DNA of 64,000 nucleotides, taken from Brevibacillus sp. SYP-B805 (GTDB lineage: Bacteria > Bacillota > Bacilli > Brevibacillales > Brevibacillaceae). Shown piece after piece: positions 1 through 8,450 of the stretch. Location: NCBI RefSeq assembly GCF_011059135.1, contig NZ_JAALGD010000004.1:124001-188000 (forward strand), written 5' to 3'. A program made the position numbers and the translations under genes. How positions within the stretch are numbered: the first letter of the stretch is position 1; each line of letters opens with the position of its first letter. The notes beneath the pieces were generated by a model, which did no database searches, was not told the DNA's origin, and was given only the letters and a program-made list of their open reading frames with translations.

Positions 1-737
1 AGCGTCGCTTGGACATCCGCCTGGGCCAGGGCCATCTGCTCCGCAGAGACTGCGGATACATAAATCGTGCCGACGTTTTTCCCCCCTGTTATCCTGTCCA
101 TGGCCGTCGTAACAGGGATAATCACTTTGTCGTCATTATTCGTCATCCCCGAGCTTCCCTTGCTTTGCAGGACACCGATGATTTCGAACGGAATCTTGTT
201 GATTTGAATGGTTTGGCCGACGGGATTTGCCCCGGCGTCGCCAAACAGATTGCTGACCACTTCCGTTCCGACGACGGCCACATTGGCCCGTTCCTTCACT
301 TCCAGATGGTTGAAAAATCTCCCCTGCTGCACGTCCGTGTTGCGCACCTGCAGATAGGATTCGCTGGTGCCTTCGAGCGAGGTCGAGTAGTTCTTGTTGC
401 GCCAGACGAGTTGCGCCCTGCCGTTGATGCTGGGAGCCACCCCGGCAACGGATTCATTTTGCGCAATGGCCTCCGCATCCGCCAGCGTCAACGTGTTCAG
501 CGACCCCGCGCCCAGGCTGATCTGCCCTTGTCTCGCCTGCCCCGGGGAGACGATCAACAGGTTGCTTCCCAGCCCGTTGATTTGCGAGGCGACATTGGCG
601 GAAGCCCCTTCCCCGATGGCCACCATGGCGATCACGGCGGAAACCCCGATGATGATGCCCAGCATCGTCAGGAACGAGCGCAGCTTGTTGGTTTGGATGC
701 TGCGCAATGAGACGCGTACGCTTTCCCAAAAATTCAT
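1..737 (-). CDS. MacB/YknZ-type ABC exporter permease, partial (runs off left edge)
   Basis: Membrane permease of a tripartite MacAB/YknXYZ-type ABC exporter. About 245 N-terminal residues are visible, starting [18 protein letters not shown]. One membrane segment follows (about residues 21-42), then the start of the extracytoplasmic MacB core domain. The later FtsX-type helices lie outside the window. The ATG (735-737) overlaps the TGA of the ATPase gene as ATGA, so the two are probably translationally coupled. The gene order adaptor-ATPase-permease matches B. subtilis yknXYZ. The substrate cannot be read from sequence; known relatives export peptides, toxins or antibiotics. Confidence 0.9.
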   Translation of the reverse strand, partial: MNFWESVRVSLRSIQTNKLRSFLTMLGIIIGVSAVIAMVAIGEGASANVASQINGLGSNLLIVSPGQARQGQISLGAGSLNTLTLADAEAIAQNESVAGVAPSINGRAQLVWRNKNYSTSLEGTSESYLQVRNTDVQQGRFFNHLEVKERANVAVVGTEVVSNLFGDAGANPVGQTIQINKIPFEIIGVLQSKGSSGMTNNDDKVIIPVTTAMDRITGGKNVGTIYVSAVSAEQMALAQADVQAT

Positions 738-1462
738 GCCATCACTTCCGCTTCCTGAAGAGTGGCCCATCTTCTGGCGGTGACCAATTCGTTGGAAACC
801 ACCTGCCCATCCCGAAAACGGACGATGCGTTTCGCATATTCCGCAATATCCGGCTCGTGGGTAACCAGAATGATGGTCTTGCCTGCCTCGTTCAGCTGTT
901 GAAAAATATGCATGATCTCCATGCTGGTTTTCGTATCCAGCGCACCGGTCGGTTCGTCGGCCAACAGCAGCACCGGATGATTGACCAGCGCCCGGGCAAT
1001 GGATACCCGCTGCTGCTGTCCGCCCGACAGCTCATTGGGCTTGTTGGCAAGGCGATCGCCCAATCCCACGCTCTCCAGCGCCTGAATGGCCCTCTCCCGT
1101 CGTTCCTTCGCGGGTACCCCCGCATAGAGAAGGGGAAGCTCCACATTCTCCACCGCGCTCGTTCTCGGCAGCAGATTGAAATTCTGAAAGACAAAACCGA
1201 TCTTTCTGTTCCGGATGATCGCCAGTTCATCATCATCTGCTTCCGATACGGGATGACCATCCAGGTAAAATTCTCCGGAAGTGGGTTTGTCCAGGCACCC
1301 GATCACATTCATCATGGTGGATTTGCCGGAGCCGGATGGCCCCATGATGGCCACAAAGTCTCCTTCTTCAATGGCCAGATTGACACCGCGGAGCGCCTGT
1401 ATCTCCTGATCGCCGATCCGGTAGATTTTGGTGACGTTCTCCATCGCAATGACGGTTTTCAT
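734..1462 (-). CDS. MacB/YknY-type ABC exporter ATP-binding protein
   Basis: Cytoplasmic ATPase (242 aa) that powers the neighbouring permease. Visible motifs are Walker [10 protein letters not shown] (residues 41-49), signature LSGGQQQR, Walker [13 protein letters not shown] and the H-loop in VTHEPD. The DEPTGALD form is typical of the LolD/MacB/FtsE group. The open frame extends further upstream, but the ATG at 1462 is preferred because a GGGGGAG ribosome binding site lies just before it and the protein then begins [17 protein letters not shown], as in the family. The adaptor gene stops one base upstream, and the permease start overlaps this stop. Confidence 0.95.
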   Translation of the reverse strand: MKTVIAMENVTKIYRIGDQEIQALRGVNLAIEEGDFVAIMGPSGSGKSTMMNVIGCLDKPTSGEFYLDGHPVSEADDDELAIIRNRKIGFVFQNFNLLPRTSAVENVELPLLYAGVPAKERRERAIQALESVGLGDRLANKPNELSGGQQQRVSIARALVNHPVLLLADEPTGALDTKTSMEIMHIFQQLNEAGKTIILVTHEPDIAEYAKRIVRFRDGQVVSNELVTARRWATLQEAEVMA

Positions 1463-1463
1463 G

Positions 1464-3023
1464 CTATCTCCCCCTTCTCGACCCGCCGCCTTGCACACCC
1501 ATAACCGGTCCTCCCATCCCCTGACCGCCAAAACCCGGGAATCCGCCCATCCCGTTTGTCTGTCCCCGGTTGGAAGACGTTGACGAAGAGGGATTCAACA
1601 TCATGACAATCTGATCCCCTTCGTTTAATCCGGAGGTGATTTCCACCTTGTCGGAAGCGTAGTAACCGATCGTGACCGGCTGGAAGCGATAGGGGAGCGC
1701 ATTTTTTCCTTCTCCCGCCGCCGCTGAATCGGAAGAGCCATTAACCGCTACATACACGCCGTCCCTGCCGTTCTGGGTCTTTAAAGCCGCCGGTGGAACA
1801 ACCAGCACATTGCGATGGGTTCCCACCTCAATGGTGATATTGACGGTCATGCCGGTTTTGAGCAGATTCTCCTTGTTGTCAACCGACAGAAGAACCTGGT
1901 ACGTCGTGACGCCTGACTCCGTCTTTGCCTCCGGATATACGAGCGTCACCTTTCCGGTAAATTCCTTGTCGCTGTAAGAGTTCGAGGTGAAGGTAGCCGA
2001 TAGGCCTTCTTTTACTTTCCCGATATCGCTTTCACTGATGTCCGCCAGCACCTCCAGATTGCCGGAGTCGGAATTATCCATTTCGATAAACGGGCTGGAA
2101 GGGACTTCCCCCACATTGCCGTTTACGGTAACAATCACGCCATCCATGGGCGCCTTGACGGTTAACTCCTGCAACGCCTTTTGCGCGGACATCAGCTGGG
2201 CTTCGGCCTGCACCACGGATGCCTGGGCCGACTGGACGGTTGCGGCGTCCGGGCCCGCTTTTGCGTCATTCAGTGCCTGCACAGCCGTCTCATAGGCTGC
2301 CTGCGCCTGCTCCACCGTGCTGCCGGCTTGCCCCTGTGCCTGATTGTGCTGCAGCACGGCGTTGTCATAGGCGATCTGGGCATCGTCCAGGCTCGCTTTG
2401 GCTTGATCAAATTCATTTTTGGAGATAAACCCCTGTTCATAGAGGGTTTTCTGGGTGTTGTAGGTTTTTTGAGCCGTTTGCAGCGCCGCTTTGGCCTTTT
2501 CCAAATCGTTGCGCGCCTTTTGGGTGTCGTATCCGCTTTTCGCCGTCTCCAACGCTGCCTTCGCCTGATTCACGTTTGCTTCGAGCGTTTTCATTTCCGC
2601 CGCGGTCTTCTTCTTTGTCGCCTCGGCCAACTTCGCCCGGGCGGAAGCGAGATTGGCTTCCGCCTCCTTCAGCTGGACTTTGGCCTTTGTATCGTCCAGC
2701 GTGGCCAGCACCTGACCTGCCTTGACGTGGTCTCCCACTTTGACATAGAGCGCGGTGATCGCTTCCCCGCCGCTGGGAGCGGCGAGAGAGACCCGCTTGG
2801 AGGCCTGCACCGTCCCCGATGCCGATACCGTTTCGGTCACATCGCCCCGCTTGACGGTTTGAACCCGCACCATCGCGGCTGCGCTCGGGGAAGTGAACCA
2901 TGTCTGGTACGCCCATACCCCCGAGCCTGCAAGGAGGAGACCACTCAGTGCGATGATCATGATCCTCTTCTTGTTTTTCCGATTGATGAAAGGGATGCGA
3001 CTGTCCTTTTCCACCTCAAGCAT
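1464..3023 (-). CDS. HlyD/MacA/YknX-type membrane fusion (adaptor) protein
   Basis: Adaptor subunit (519 aa) anchored in the membrane, linking the ABC exporter to its extracytoplasmic path. The sequence shows a basic N-terminus, one membrane helix (about residues 20-38), a lipoyl-like half ([20 protein letters not shown]), a long Ala/Lys/Gln-rich coiled coil (about 105-280), the second lipoyl half ([14 protein letters not shown]), beta-barrel and membrane-proximal domains, and a low-complexity Ser/Gly-rich tail. The ATG at 3023 follows GTAGGAGGAAGC; the frame stays open upstream, but that extension is Pro-rich and unlike the family. It is the first gene of the exporter operon. A direct-repeat box 56 bp upstream is shared with the next leftward gene. 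Confidence 0.92.
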   Translation of the reverse strand: MLEVEKDSRIPFINRKNKKRIMIIALSGLLLAGSGVWAYQTWFTSPSAAAMVRVQTVKRGDVTETVSASGTVQASKRVSLAAPSGGEAITALYVKVGDHVKAGQVLATLDDTKAKVQLKEAEANLASARAKLAEATKKKTAAEMKTLEANVNQAKAALETAKSGYDTQKARNDLEKAKAALQTAQKTYNTQKTLYEQGFISKNEFDQAKASLDDAQIAYDNAVLQHNQAQGQAGSTVEQAQAAYETAVQALNDAKAGPDAATVQSAQASVVQAEAQLMSAQKALQELTVKAPMDGVIVTVNGNVGEVPSSPFIEMDNSDSGNLEVLADISESDIGKVKEGLSATFTSNSYSDKEFTGKVTLVYPEAKTESGVTTYQVLLSVDNKENLLKTGMTVNITIEVGTHRNVLVVPPAALKTQNGRDGVYVAVNGSSDSAAAGEGKNALPYRFQPVTIGYYASDKVEITSGLNEGDQIVMMLNPSSSTSSNRGQTNGMGGFPGFGGQGMGGPVMGVQGGGSRRGR

Positions 3024-3078
3024 ATTGCGCTTCCTCCTACGATTCGTTTGCTTGCTGGTACCTACAGTATCTGGGAAT

Positions 3079-3099
3079 GGTGAAAATACGGTGAAAATC
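3079..3099. promoter_or_regulatory. Probable response-regulator box upstream of the exporter operon
   Basis: Direct repeat TGAAAATACGGTGAAAATC, two TGAAAA half-sites 11 bp apart, one helical turn. The same arrangement recurs at 3586-3606. OmpR-family regulators typically bind such direct repeats, and an OmpR-type gene starts at 3690. Assigning it to that regulator is inference. Confidence 0.5.
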
Positions 3100-3118
3100 G
3101 GGGACGGGGGAGGAGGAT

Positions 3119-3526
3119 TCAAGCCCCCCGCTGTCTGCGGATGCGTTGGGCCCGCAGCGTTTGGATGGAAAGATAGATGCCGGTCGATGTCAGGATGATC
3201 ATGGCGATGGCGGACAGATCGGCCAGCCATGTCAGATCCATGCCGCCGATGCGGCCTTCATGCAGCTGGTGCACGATGCCCATGAGACCGTTCGCTCCTT
3301 GTGCCCCTCTCATCATCGGCCGCCCGTTCTCCGCTCCCGAAGCGGCGCGGTCGTCACCGGCGAAGCCTTCGGTGGCGGCAACCGTCTGTGGAGCCCTCAT
3401 CTCCCTTTTCCCTTCCATGCCCATCAGCCACGGCTCCGACAACAGCAAGCCCGTGATGGCTTCCACCAGGATGATGACGGAGCAGAATAATCCGATCCAT
3501 AGATGCAATTGACGAGCCTTTTTCAT
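3119..3526 (-). CDS. PepSY-associated membrane protein
   Basis: Small membrane protein (135 aa) with two helices, about residues 9-29 and 100-122, separated by an external loop containing HQLHEGRIGG. It resembles the PepSY-associated TM family, two-helix relatives of iron-reductase-like PepSY proteins. Its biochemical role is unknown. The ATG at 3526 is chosen because GGAAGG lies six bases upstream; a TTG two codons earlier overlaps that site. It lies between the exporter operon and the divergent two-component genes and carries its own copy of the TGAAAA repeat, so it is probably co-regulated with the exporter. Confidence 0.75.
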   Translation of the reverse strand: MKKARQLHLWIGLFCSVIILVEAITGLLLSEPWLMGMEGKREMRAPQTVAATEGFAGDDRAASGAENGRPMMRGAQGANGLMGIVHQLHEGRIGGMDLTWLADLSAIAMIILTSTGIYLSIQTLRAQRIRRQRGA

Positions 3527-3585
3527 TGCCAACCTTCCTTTGCTTGTGGGTGATGTCTGGAACGACTTATACTGTAGGCATGAAT

Positions 3586-3606
3586 GATGAAAAAACGATG
3601 AAAATC
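3586..3606. promoter_or_regulatory. Second copy of the probable response-regulator box
   Basis: Direct repeat TGAAAAAACGATGAAAATC in the intergenic region between the PepSY-type gene (leftward) and the response-regulator gene (rightward). Its half-sites and 11-bp phase match the box at 3079-3099. A TATAAG sequence follows it in the leftward direction and could be a -10 element. Confidence 0.5.
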
Positions 3607-3689
3607 AATCGGAGACATCTTTCATTTCTTTTTCACCAAACGCGTGTATCATGGGAGAACCGAGAACGTGTGGAAAAGGAGTGTGGCCC

Positions 3690-4364
3690 GTGAATCTGCT
3701 GCTGGCGGAAGATGATGTTCGGCTCGGTGAGCTGGTCGTTCATCTGTTGAAGAAAAAAGGGGGGCATCAAGTCGAGTGGTTGACCAGGGGGGACGACGTG
3801 TTCGATTATGCGATGCAGGGCCATTATGACCTGCTGATCCTGGATTGGATGCTGCCGGGGGAAGATGGCGTCAGCATAGCCAGCCGTCTGCGCAAAGAGG
3901 GCTATGCCGGAGCGATTCTCATGTTAACGGCAAAAGACGCCCTGCAAGACCGGGTCATGGGATTGGATGCAGGGGCCGATGATTACCTGGTGAAGCCGTT
4001 TGAGGTTGATGAGCTCCTGGCCCGGATACGCGCGCTGACACGCCGCAATTTTGCTCCCATTCAGGAGCAAATCGTGGTGATCCACAACATTGCGATCAAC
4101 CTGACCAACCGCACCGTCTTTCACGGTGAGCAGGAAATCCAGCTCACCCCGCGGGAATATCAATTGCTGGAACTGCTGATTCGCAACAGGGGACAAGTGC
4201 TGTCGCGGGAGGTTATCTACGACCGCATCTGGGGGTTGGATGCCGATGTGTCGATGAAGACGATCGACGCGACGGTGAAATTGCTGCGCAAGAAGCTGCA
4301 CGGGAACAGCGAGAATGACATCATTCAAAGCGTCCGCGGGGTGGGATACAAACTTGAAATTTGA
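3690..4364 (+). CDS. OmpR/PhoB-family response regulator
   Basis: DNA-binding response regulator, 224 aa. The receiver domain has acidic residues in LLLAEDD, the phosphoacceptor Asp52 in LLILDWMLPGEDG, a Thr in LTAKD and Lys in LVKPFE. The C-terminal winged helix (about 125-224) has the usual LTPREYQLLELL and GVGYKLEI ends. The GTG at 3690 is chosen because AAAGGAG lies upstream at good distance and the protein then begins directly with MNLLLAEDD. It overlaps the kinase gene and is divergent from the exporter and PepSY-type genes, whose upstream regions share a direct repeat, so it probably controls them. Confidence 0.93.
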   Translation: MNLLLAEDDVRLGELVVHLLKKKGGHQVEWLTRGDDVFDYAMQGHYDLLILDWMLPGEDGVSIASRLRKEGYAGAILMLTAKDALQDRVMGLDAGADDYLVKPFEVDELLARIRALTRRNFAPIQEQIVVIHNIAINLTNRTVFHGEQEIQLTPREYQLLELLIRNRGQVLSREVIYDRIWGLDADVSMKTIDATVKLLRKKLHGNSENDIIQSVRGVGYKLEI

Positions 4365-5775
4365 TGAGTGGATATCACGCATTCGCACCTGGAAAACCGA
4401 TATGTTTGTCCTCACGCAAAATCGGCTGGCCTTGCAGTACAGCGTCCTGCTGATGATCTTTCTCACGCTGTTTATCACGATTGTGTATCTGCTGGTGGAT
4501 GCGATGGTTTCCTTTGAACAGGAAAGACAGCTGCAATCCAACGCCGACCTGGCCGCCATGGTGATCACCGAATCCCTGCGCGACCACGCGATTACCAAGC
4601 AGGAACTGGATTACCTGTCCACCACACAGGAAAGCGGGAAACCGTATTTCTACTATATGGTGAAGCCGGACGGGCAGCTGCTGTTCGGGGATGAATTCTT
4701 TCACCGCTTGCGGCCCCAGTTCTTGCAGCTGGTAAAGGGGTGGAACCCGGGCATTCGCGAGATCCGGTATGAAAGCTTGGTGACCCCTCCTCCCCGGGTA
4801 GGGGGACACCGCCCGCCGCCGGGAGGGCGCGAGTTGGTGCTGATGATGACGGGAAGAGCCATTTTCCAGGGAGATCAGCTGGCAGGGTTTTTTTATACAG
4901 GAAGGGATGTGTCGTTTACCTTTGAACTCACGCACAATCTGCTGATCGTGCTGGTTGTGTTGGGCATTCTGTTTCTGGGCATCGCCATGCTGCTCAGCTT
5001 TTACATGTCCAAGCGGGCCATGATTCCCATCCGGCGCTCCTTCCAGCGGCAAAGAGAGTTTGCGGCGGATGCGTCCCACGAGTTGAGGACTCCCCTCAGC
5101 ATTTTGCACTCCTCGCTGGATGTTCTGGAGATGGAAGAAGGGGAAAAGCTCTCGGCATTTTCCCGCAATGTCTTGGTTACGATGAAGGATGAAGTGAGGC
5201 GGATGACCAAGCTGGTGAGCGATTTATTGACGCTGGCCCGTTCGGATTCAGGAACCCCGGATCTGCAGATGGAAAGCTTTGATGTGATTCCATCCGTGGA
5301 GCAGATGGTTCGTTCGATGCAAACCCTGGCCCAAGCGAAGGAGATCGTCCTCAACATGCAGGCACCCGCCAAGGCGGTGATGCAGGGCGACCCTGAACGC
5401 TTCAAGCAGTTGCTCTATATCTTGCTGGATAACGCCATTAAGTACACGCCAAACGGAGGGGAAGTGAAGCTGTCCCTTGCCGTTGAATCGGCTGACAAAC
5501 ACCCCTGTCTGCGCATCGTCGTTCAGGACACAGGGATCGGCATCCCACCGGAGGAGCAGGACCGCATCTTTGACCGGTTTTACCGGGTCGATAAAAACAG
5601 ATCCAGGGATATGGGAGGGACAGGGCTGGGCCTCGCCATCGCCAAATGGATTGCAGAAGCCCATCATGGATCAATTCAGGTCTCCAGCACGCCAGGAAAA
5701 GGCAGCACCTTTACCGTTACGATCCCTATCAATCAGCCAAGAACGTCCCGTTCGCCCCATTCCCATTCTATTTAG
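4354..5775 (+). CDS. Sensor histidine kinase partner of the 3690 response regulator
   Basis: Membrane sensor kinase (about 473 aa). Two membrane helices (about residues 29-50 and 195-218) flank an extracytoplasmic sensor of about 145 residues containing a Pro-rich patch (PPPRVGGHRPPPGG). The HisKA domain has His242 in DASHELRTPLS; the ATPase domain has the N box DNAIKYTPNGG and G boxes DTGIGIP and GGTGLGLAI. There is little or no HAMP domain. The start is uncertain: a TTG at 4354 gives an 11-base overlap with the regulator gene, while the first ATG in frame is at 4402. Confidence 0.93.
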   Translation: MKFDEWISRIRTWKTDMFVLTQNRLALQYSVLLMIFLTLFITIVYLLVDAMVSFEQERQLQSNADLAAMVITESLRDHAITKQELDYLSTTQESGKPYFYYMVKPDGQLLFGDEFFHRLRPQFLQLVKGWNPGIREIRYESLVTPPPRVGGHRPPPGGRELVLMMTGRAIFQGDQLAGFFYTGRDVSFTFELTHNLLIVLVVLGILFLGIAMLLSFYMSKRAMIPIRRSFQRQREFAADASHELRTPLSILHSSLDVLEMEEGEKLSAFSRNVLVTMKDEVRRMTKLVSDLLTLARSDSGTPDLQMESFDVIPSVEQMVRSMQTLAQAKEIVLNMQAPAKAVMQGDPERFKQLLYILLDNAIKYTPNGGEVKLSLAVESADKHPCLRIVVQDTGIGIPPEEQDRIFDRFYRVDKNRSRDMGGTGLGLAIAKWIAEAHHGSIQVSSTPGKGSTFTVTIPINQPRTSRSPHSHSI

Positions 5776-5872
5776 CCGCATCCGTTGCTAGCGGGCAGTT
5801 TAGTTAAAGAAGGAAGATAATACCAAAAGGCAGAAAACGACAAGTAAATAGGCTCTTGGGGGATGTGCGAAG

Positions 5873-6457
5873 ATGAAAATGGAGGATATCTATCACAATT
5901 TGCCCACACTCGAAACGGAAAGGCTTACCCTTCGTAAATTTACCCTTGATGATGCGCGAGATGTGTATCATTATGCTTCCGTACCAGTCGTATCAAGGTT
6001 TGTACCTTGGGAAACACATCAATCCATGGAAGACTCATATCATTTTATCAACGCTATCCTAAAGCAATATGATGAGGGAAAGTTAGCTCCTTGGGCAATT
6101 GAGTTAAAACAGAATAAGAAAGTAATCGGCTCAATTGATTTTGTGGCGTGGTTTCCTCATCATTTTCGGGCAGAAATAGGCTTTATTCTATCAAGTGAGT
6201 ATTGGGGTATGGGTTTGATGGTAGAAGCAGCCACTAAGGTTATTCAATTTGGCTTTGAAAAAATGGACTTAAACAAAATCGAAGCATCTTGTATGGTTGA
6301 GAATGTTCAATCGCAAAGGGTTCTGCAAAAATTGGGAATGAGATTAGAAGGAATTTCCAGACAAAAATACTTTATCAAAGGAAAGTTTCGTGATATGGCC
6401 AATTATTCCATCCTGAAATCAGAATATGGGGTAATGATAAAATCTTCATCACCTTAA
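5873..6457 (+). CDS. GNAT N-acetyltransferase (RimJ/RimL-like)
   Basis: Acetyl-CoA-dependent N-acyltransferase, 194 aa, of the RimJ/RimL branch that acetylates protein N-termini or small amines. It has LETERLTLRKFTLDDA at the N-terminus, the acetyl-CoA-binding region around ILSSEYWGMGLMVEA, and the C-terminal ASCMVENVQSQRVLQKLGM typical of the family. The ATG at 5873 follows a weak GGGGGA site; a second ATG two codons later is possible. It is clearly more AT-rich than its neighbours, which suggests transfer from elsewhere. Its substrate is unknown. Confidence 0.85.
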   Translation: MKMEDIYHNLPTLETERLTLRKFTLDDARDVYHYASVPVVSRFVPWETHQSMEDSYHFINAILKQYDEGKLAPWAIELKQNKKVIGSIDFVAWFPHHFRAEIGFILSSEYWGMGLMVEAATKVIQFGFEKMDLNKIEASCMVENVQSQRVLQKLGMRLEGISRQKYFIKGKFRDMANYSILKSEYGVMIKSSSP

Positions 6458-6481
6458 GCTGGATACCGGGAGAAACGCTGA

Positions 6482-6508
6482 AGGCAGGCATCACAAGGAT
6501 GTCTGCCT
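6482..6508. terminator. Hairpin between convergent GNAT gene and sigma/anti-sigma remnant
   Basis: Inverted repeat AGGCAGGCATC and GATGTCTGCCT around a short loop, with one mismatch. There is no clean T-run, so it is a weak terminator candidate serving the convergent ends. Confidence 0.35.
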
Positions 6509-6541
6509 CCATTTGTCTCTTTCGCGCAAGAAACGCTGATA

Positions 6542-7155
6542 CTATGGAATGGGAATAACCAACGGCTCTTTTTCTTCAGTCTTGTGCGGGGGAGCCGGGT
6601 AATGTGTATAAACAAGCTCCCCTTTTTGACTTACTGGAACTTTTGGAAATTGAGCAATGTAGGCATATCTGTCAATGCTTGCACGTACAGGAACGTCGAT
6701 TCTCGCATGCTGCCGTCCGCTATCATCCAGGATAATGAAGTTTTGCAGTTGGTCTAACGGATTTTCTACCTCATAATGAACGAAGATGCCACTAGCTTGT
6801 ATGTCAATCTTTGATATCTTCACTTTTCCATGCTTACCTGTAAACGCAATCGGCTGCTTTGGAAGTGGGATCTGCACCCGCTTACTTGGCGACGCGTCTT
6901 CAAAGTAAAATCTTGGAAATAATTGTAGGGACGAGATATTCGGTGACGTTGCAAATCTGAGTTCAAACACTTTCTGCTGTTGCTGCATTTCCAGCGGGTT
7001 CACCTGCTGCAGGACATCCATCCCATCCAATACCTGTCCTTGCTGATCCATACCGACAATCTCATGGTCATTCACGGGAAGATCCTTGCCTTTCAGTTGG
7101 ATGGTCGTCGATACGGGGGTCTTGCGGACATAACCGATCGTAACCGGCCAAGTCC
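6542..7155 (-). pseudogene. C-terminal remnant of an anti-sigma (DUF4179-type) protein
   Basis: Open reading frame coding about 200 residues that look like the extracytoplasmic C-terminal half of a sigma-factor-linked membrane protein. It reads VTIGYVRKTPVSTTIQL, later IFVHYEVENPLDQLQNF, and ends EKEPLVIPIP. There is no membrane segment, no N-terminal anti-sigma part and no proper start; the first in-frame start is a GTG at 7075 without a good ribosome binding site. The frame runs straight into the truncated sigma gene at 7156, so a deletion seems to have fused the 5' half of a sigma gene to the 3' part of its partner. The family assignment is inferred mainly from this context and from the similar locus at 18.5-19.9 kb. 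Confidence 0.55.
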
Positions 7156-7416
7156 CTATGTAGCCGCCTGTTTCCGCAGATGCTTTTTGGCTTCATTCAC
7201 TGCGATTCGATAAATCCATGTATGAATCTGACTTTCTCCACGAAAAGAACCCATATTCCGGTAGACTTTAACAAAAGTCTCCTGGGTTATGTCTTCCGCT
7301 GTAACGCGGTCTTTTGTCATCAGATAGACCATGTGGAGGATCTTCTCCCCATATTCTCTCATGTATATCTCCAGCCTAGCTTCTTTGGTGAGAGCTAACG
7401 CTAACGTTTCATCCAT
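7156..7416 (-). pseudogene. Truncated ECF sigma factor, region 2 only
   Basis: The 86-residue product matches sigma-70 region 2 of ECF factors: YGEKILHMVYLMTKDRVTAED, then ITQETFVKVYRNMGSFRG and HTWIYRIAVNEAKKHLRK. It stops (TAG) just where the linker to region 4 should begin, so the -35-binding region 4 is missing. An intact ECF factor is about 165-190 residues. An AAGGAGG lies 13 bases before the ATG at 7416. It cannot act as a normal sigma factor. The sequence beyond the stop belongs to the anti-sigma-like remnant, which supports a deletion rather than a point mutation. Confidence 0.8.
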
Positions 7417-7625
7417 GGGTAAAACTTTTCCTCCTTTGGCATTTCTCCACTAGATCAGATCCCAAACGGAGGATTTTGTTCCACATCAACCGACCGATCT
7501 TGTTAGTTTGAAATAGCGAAGCGCCTCCGTTTTTCTCCCGCCGTCAATATGGACGCCGCTTCGCTCTCTGTGCCATAATAGGAACGATACTTCGCGGGGT
7601 CCATCCGCCAGGAAAGGAAATGAAC

Positions 7626-8366
7626 ATGATGAACAACATACGCAGGATTCGCGAAGAACTGTTGCAGCACCCTGTTTACCGGACGGTCAACACGCCCGAG
7701 CGCGTCCGCATCTTTATGCAGCACCACGTGTTTGCTGTGTGGGACTTTATGAGCCTTTTGAAACGGCTGCAGCGCGACCTGACCTGCACGGACGTGCCCT
7801 GGGTTCCCGGCCGGCACGCACAGTACGCCCGCTTCATCAACGAGATCGTGCTGGGCGAGGAGACCGATGAAGACGGTCGGGGCGGCTATGCCAGCCACTT
7901 CGAACTCTACCTGGAAGCGATGAAAGAGTGCGGAGCGGATACGGTTCCCATCGAGCGCTTCCTGGCCGATCTGCAGGCCGGGCGCGACCCCCTCACGGCG
8001 CTGCGAGCCGCAGAAGTGCCGGAATCGGTCATTCGCTTCGTCCGCCAGACGCTGGAGCTGGCGCAAAATGGCGGGACTCATGAAGTATGCGCCGCCTTCT
8101 TCTTCGGACGGGAAGACATCATTCCGGACATGTTCCAGGTGCTCGTCGACGAACTGAACAGAAGCGGCCAATCGACAGACCGGCTGGTCTACTACCTGCA
8201 GCGGCATATCGAACTGGATGGTGACGAACACGGCCCGCTGGCGGAAAGGCTGCTCACGGCTCTGTGCGAAGACTCCCCCGAGAAACAGGCTGAGGCAGCG
8301 CGCACCGCTGAACAGTCGCTGCGCGCCCGCATCGAATTGTGGAACGGGGTGCTGGCAGCACTATAG
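7626..8366 (+). CDS. DUF3050 family protein
   Basis: 246-residue soluble protein of the DUF3050 family, recognisable from MQHHVFAVWDFMSLLKRLQRDL, FINEIVLGEETDE and YLQRHIELDGDEHGP. The conserved His and Glu residues in these helices recall the helical heme-oxygenase-like di-metal fold, so an oxygenase-type role is possible but unproven. The second in-frame ATG (7626) is chosen because AGGAAAGG then lies eight bases upstream; the ATG at 7620 is too close. It is convergent with cadA and separated from it by a strong terminator. Confidence 0.8.
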   Translation: MMNNIRRIREELLQHPVYRTVNTPERVRIFMQHHVFAVWDFMSLLKRLQRDLTCTDVPWVPGRHAQYARFINEIVLGEETDEDGRGGYASHFELYLEAMKECGADTVPIERFLADLQAGRDPLTALRAAEVPESVIRFVRQTLELAQNGGTHEVCAAFFFGREDIIPDMFQVLVDELNRSGQSTDRLVYYLQRHIELDGDEHGPLAERLLTALCEDSPEKQAEAARTAEQSLRARIELWNGVLAAL

Positions 8367-8410
8367 CCCTCATATGTTTTGAGTGGAATACACGTCGCTG
8401 AATAAAAAAT

Positions 8411-8450
8411 GCCCTCCCACGGATGCTGTGATCCAGGAGGGCTTTGTTTT
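8411..8450. terminator. Bidirectional terminator between DUF3050 gene and cadA
   Basis: GCCCTCC and GGAGGGC form a seven-bp stem, with GCTTTGTTTT on the plus side and a run of A (T on the minus strand) on the other side. It serves both convergent genes. Confidence 0.8.
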
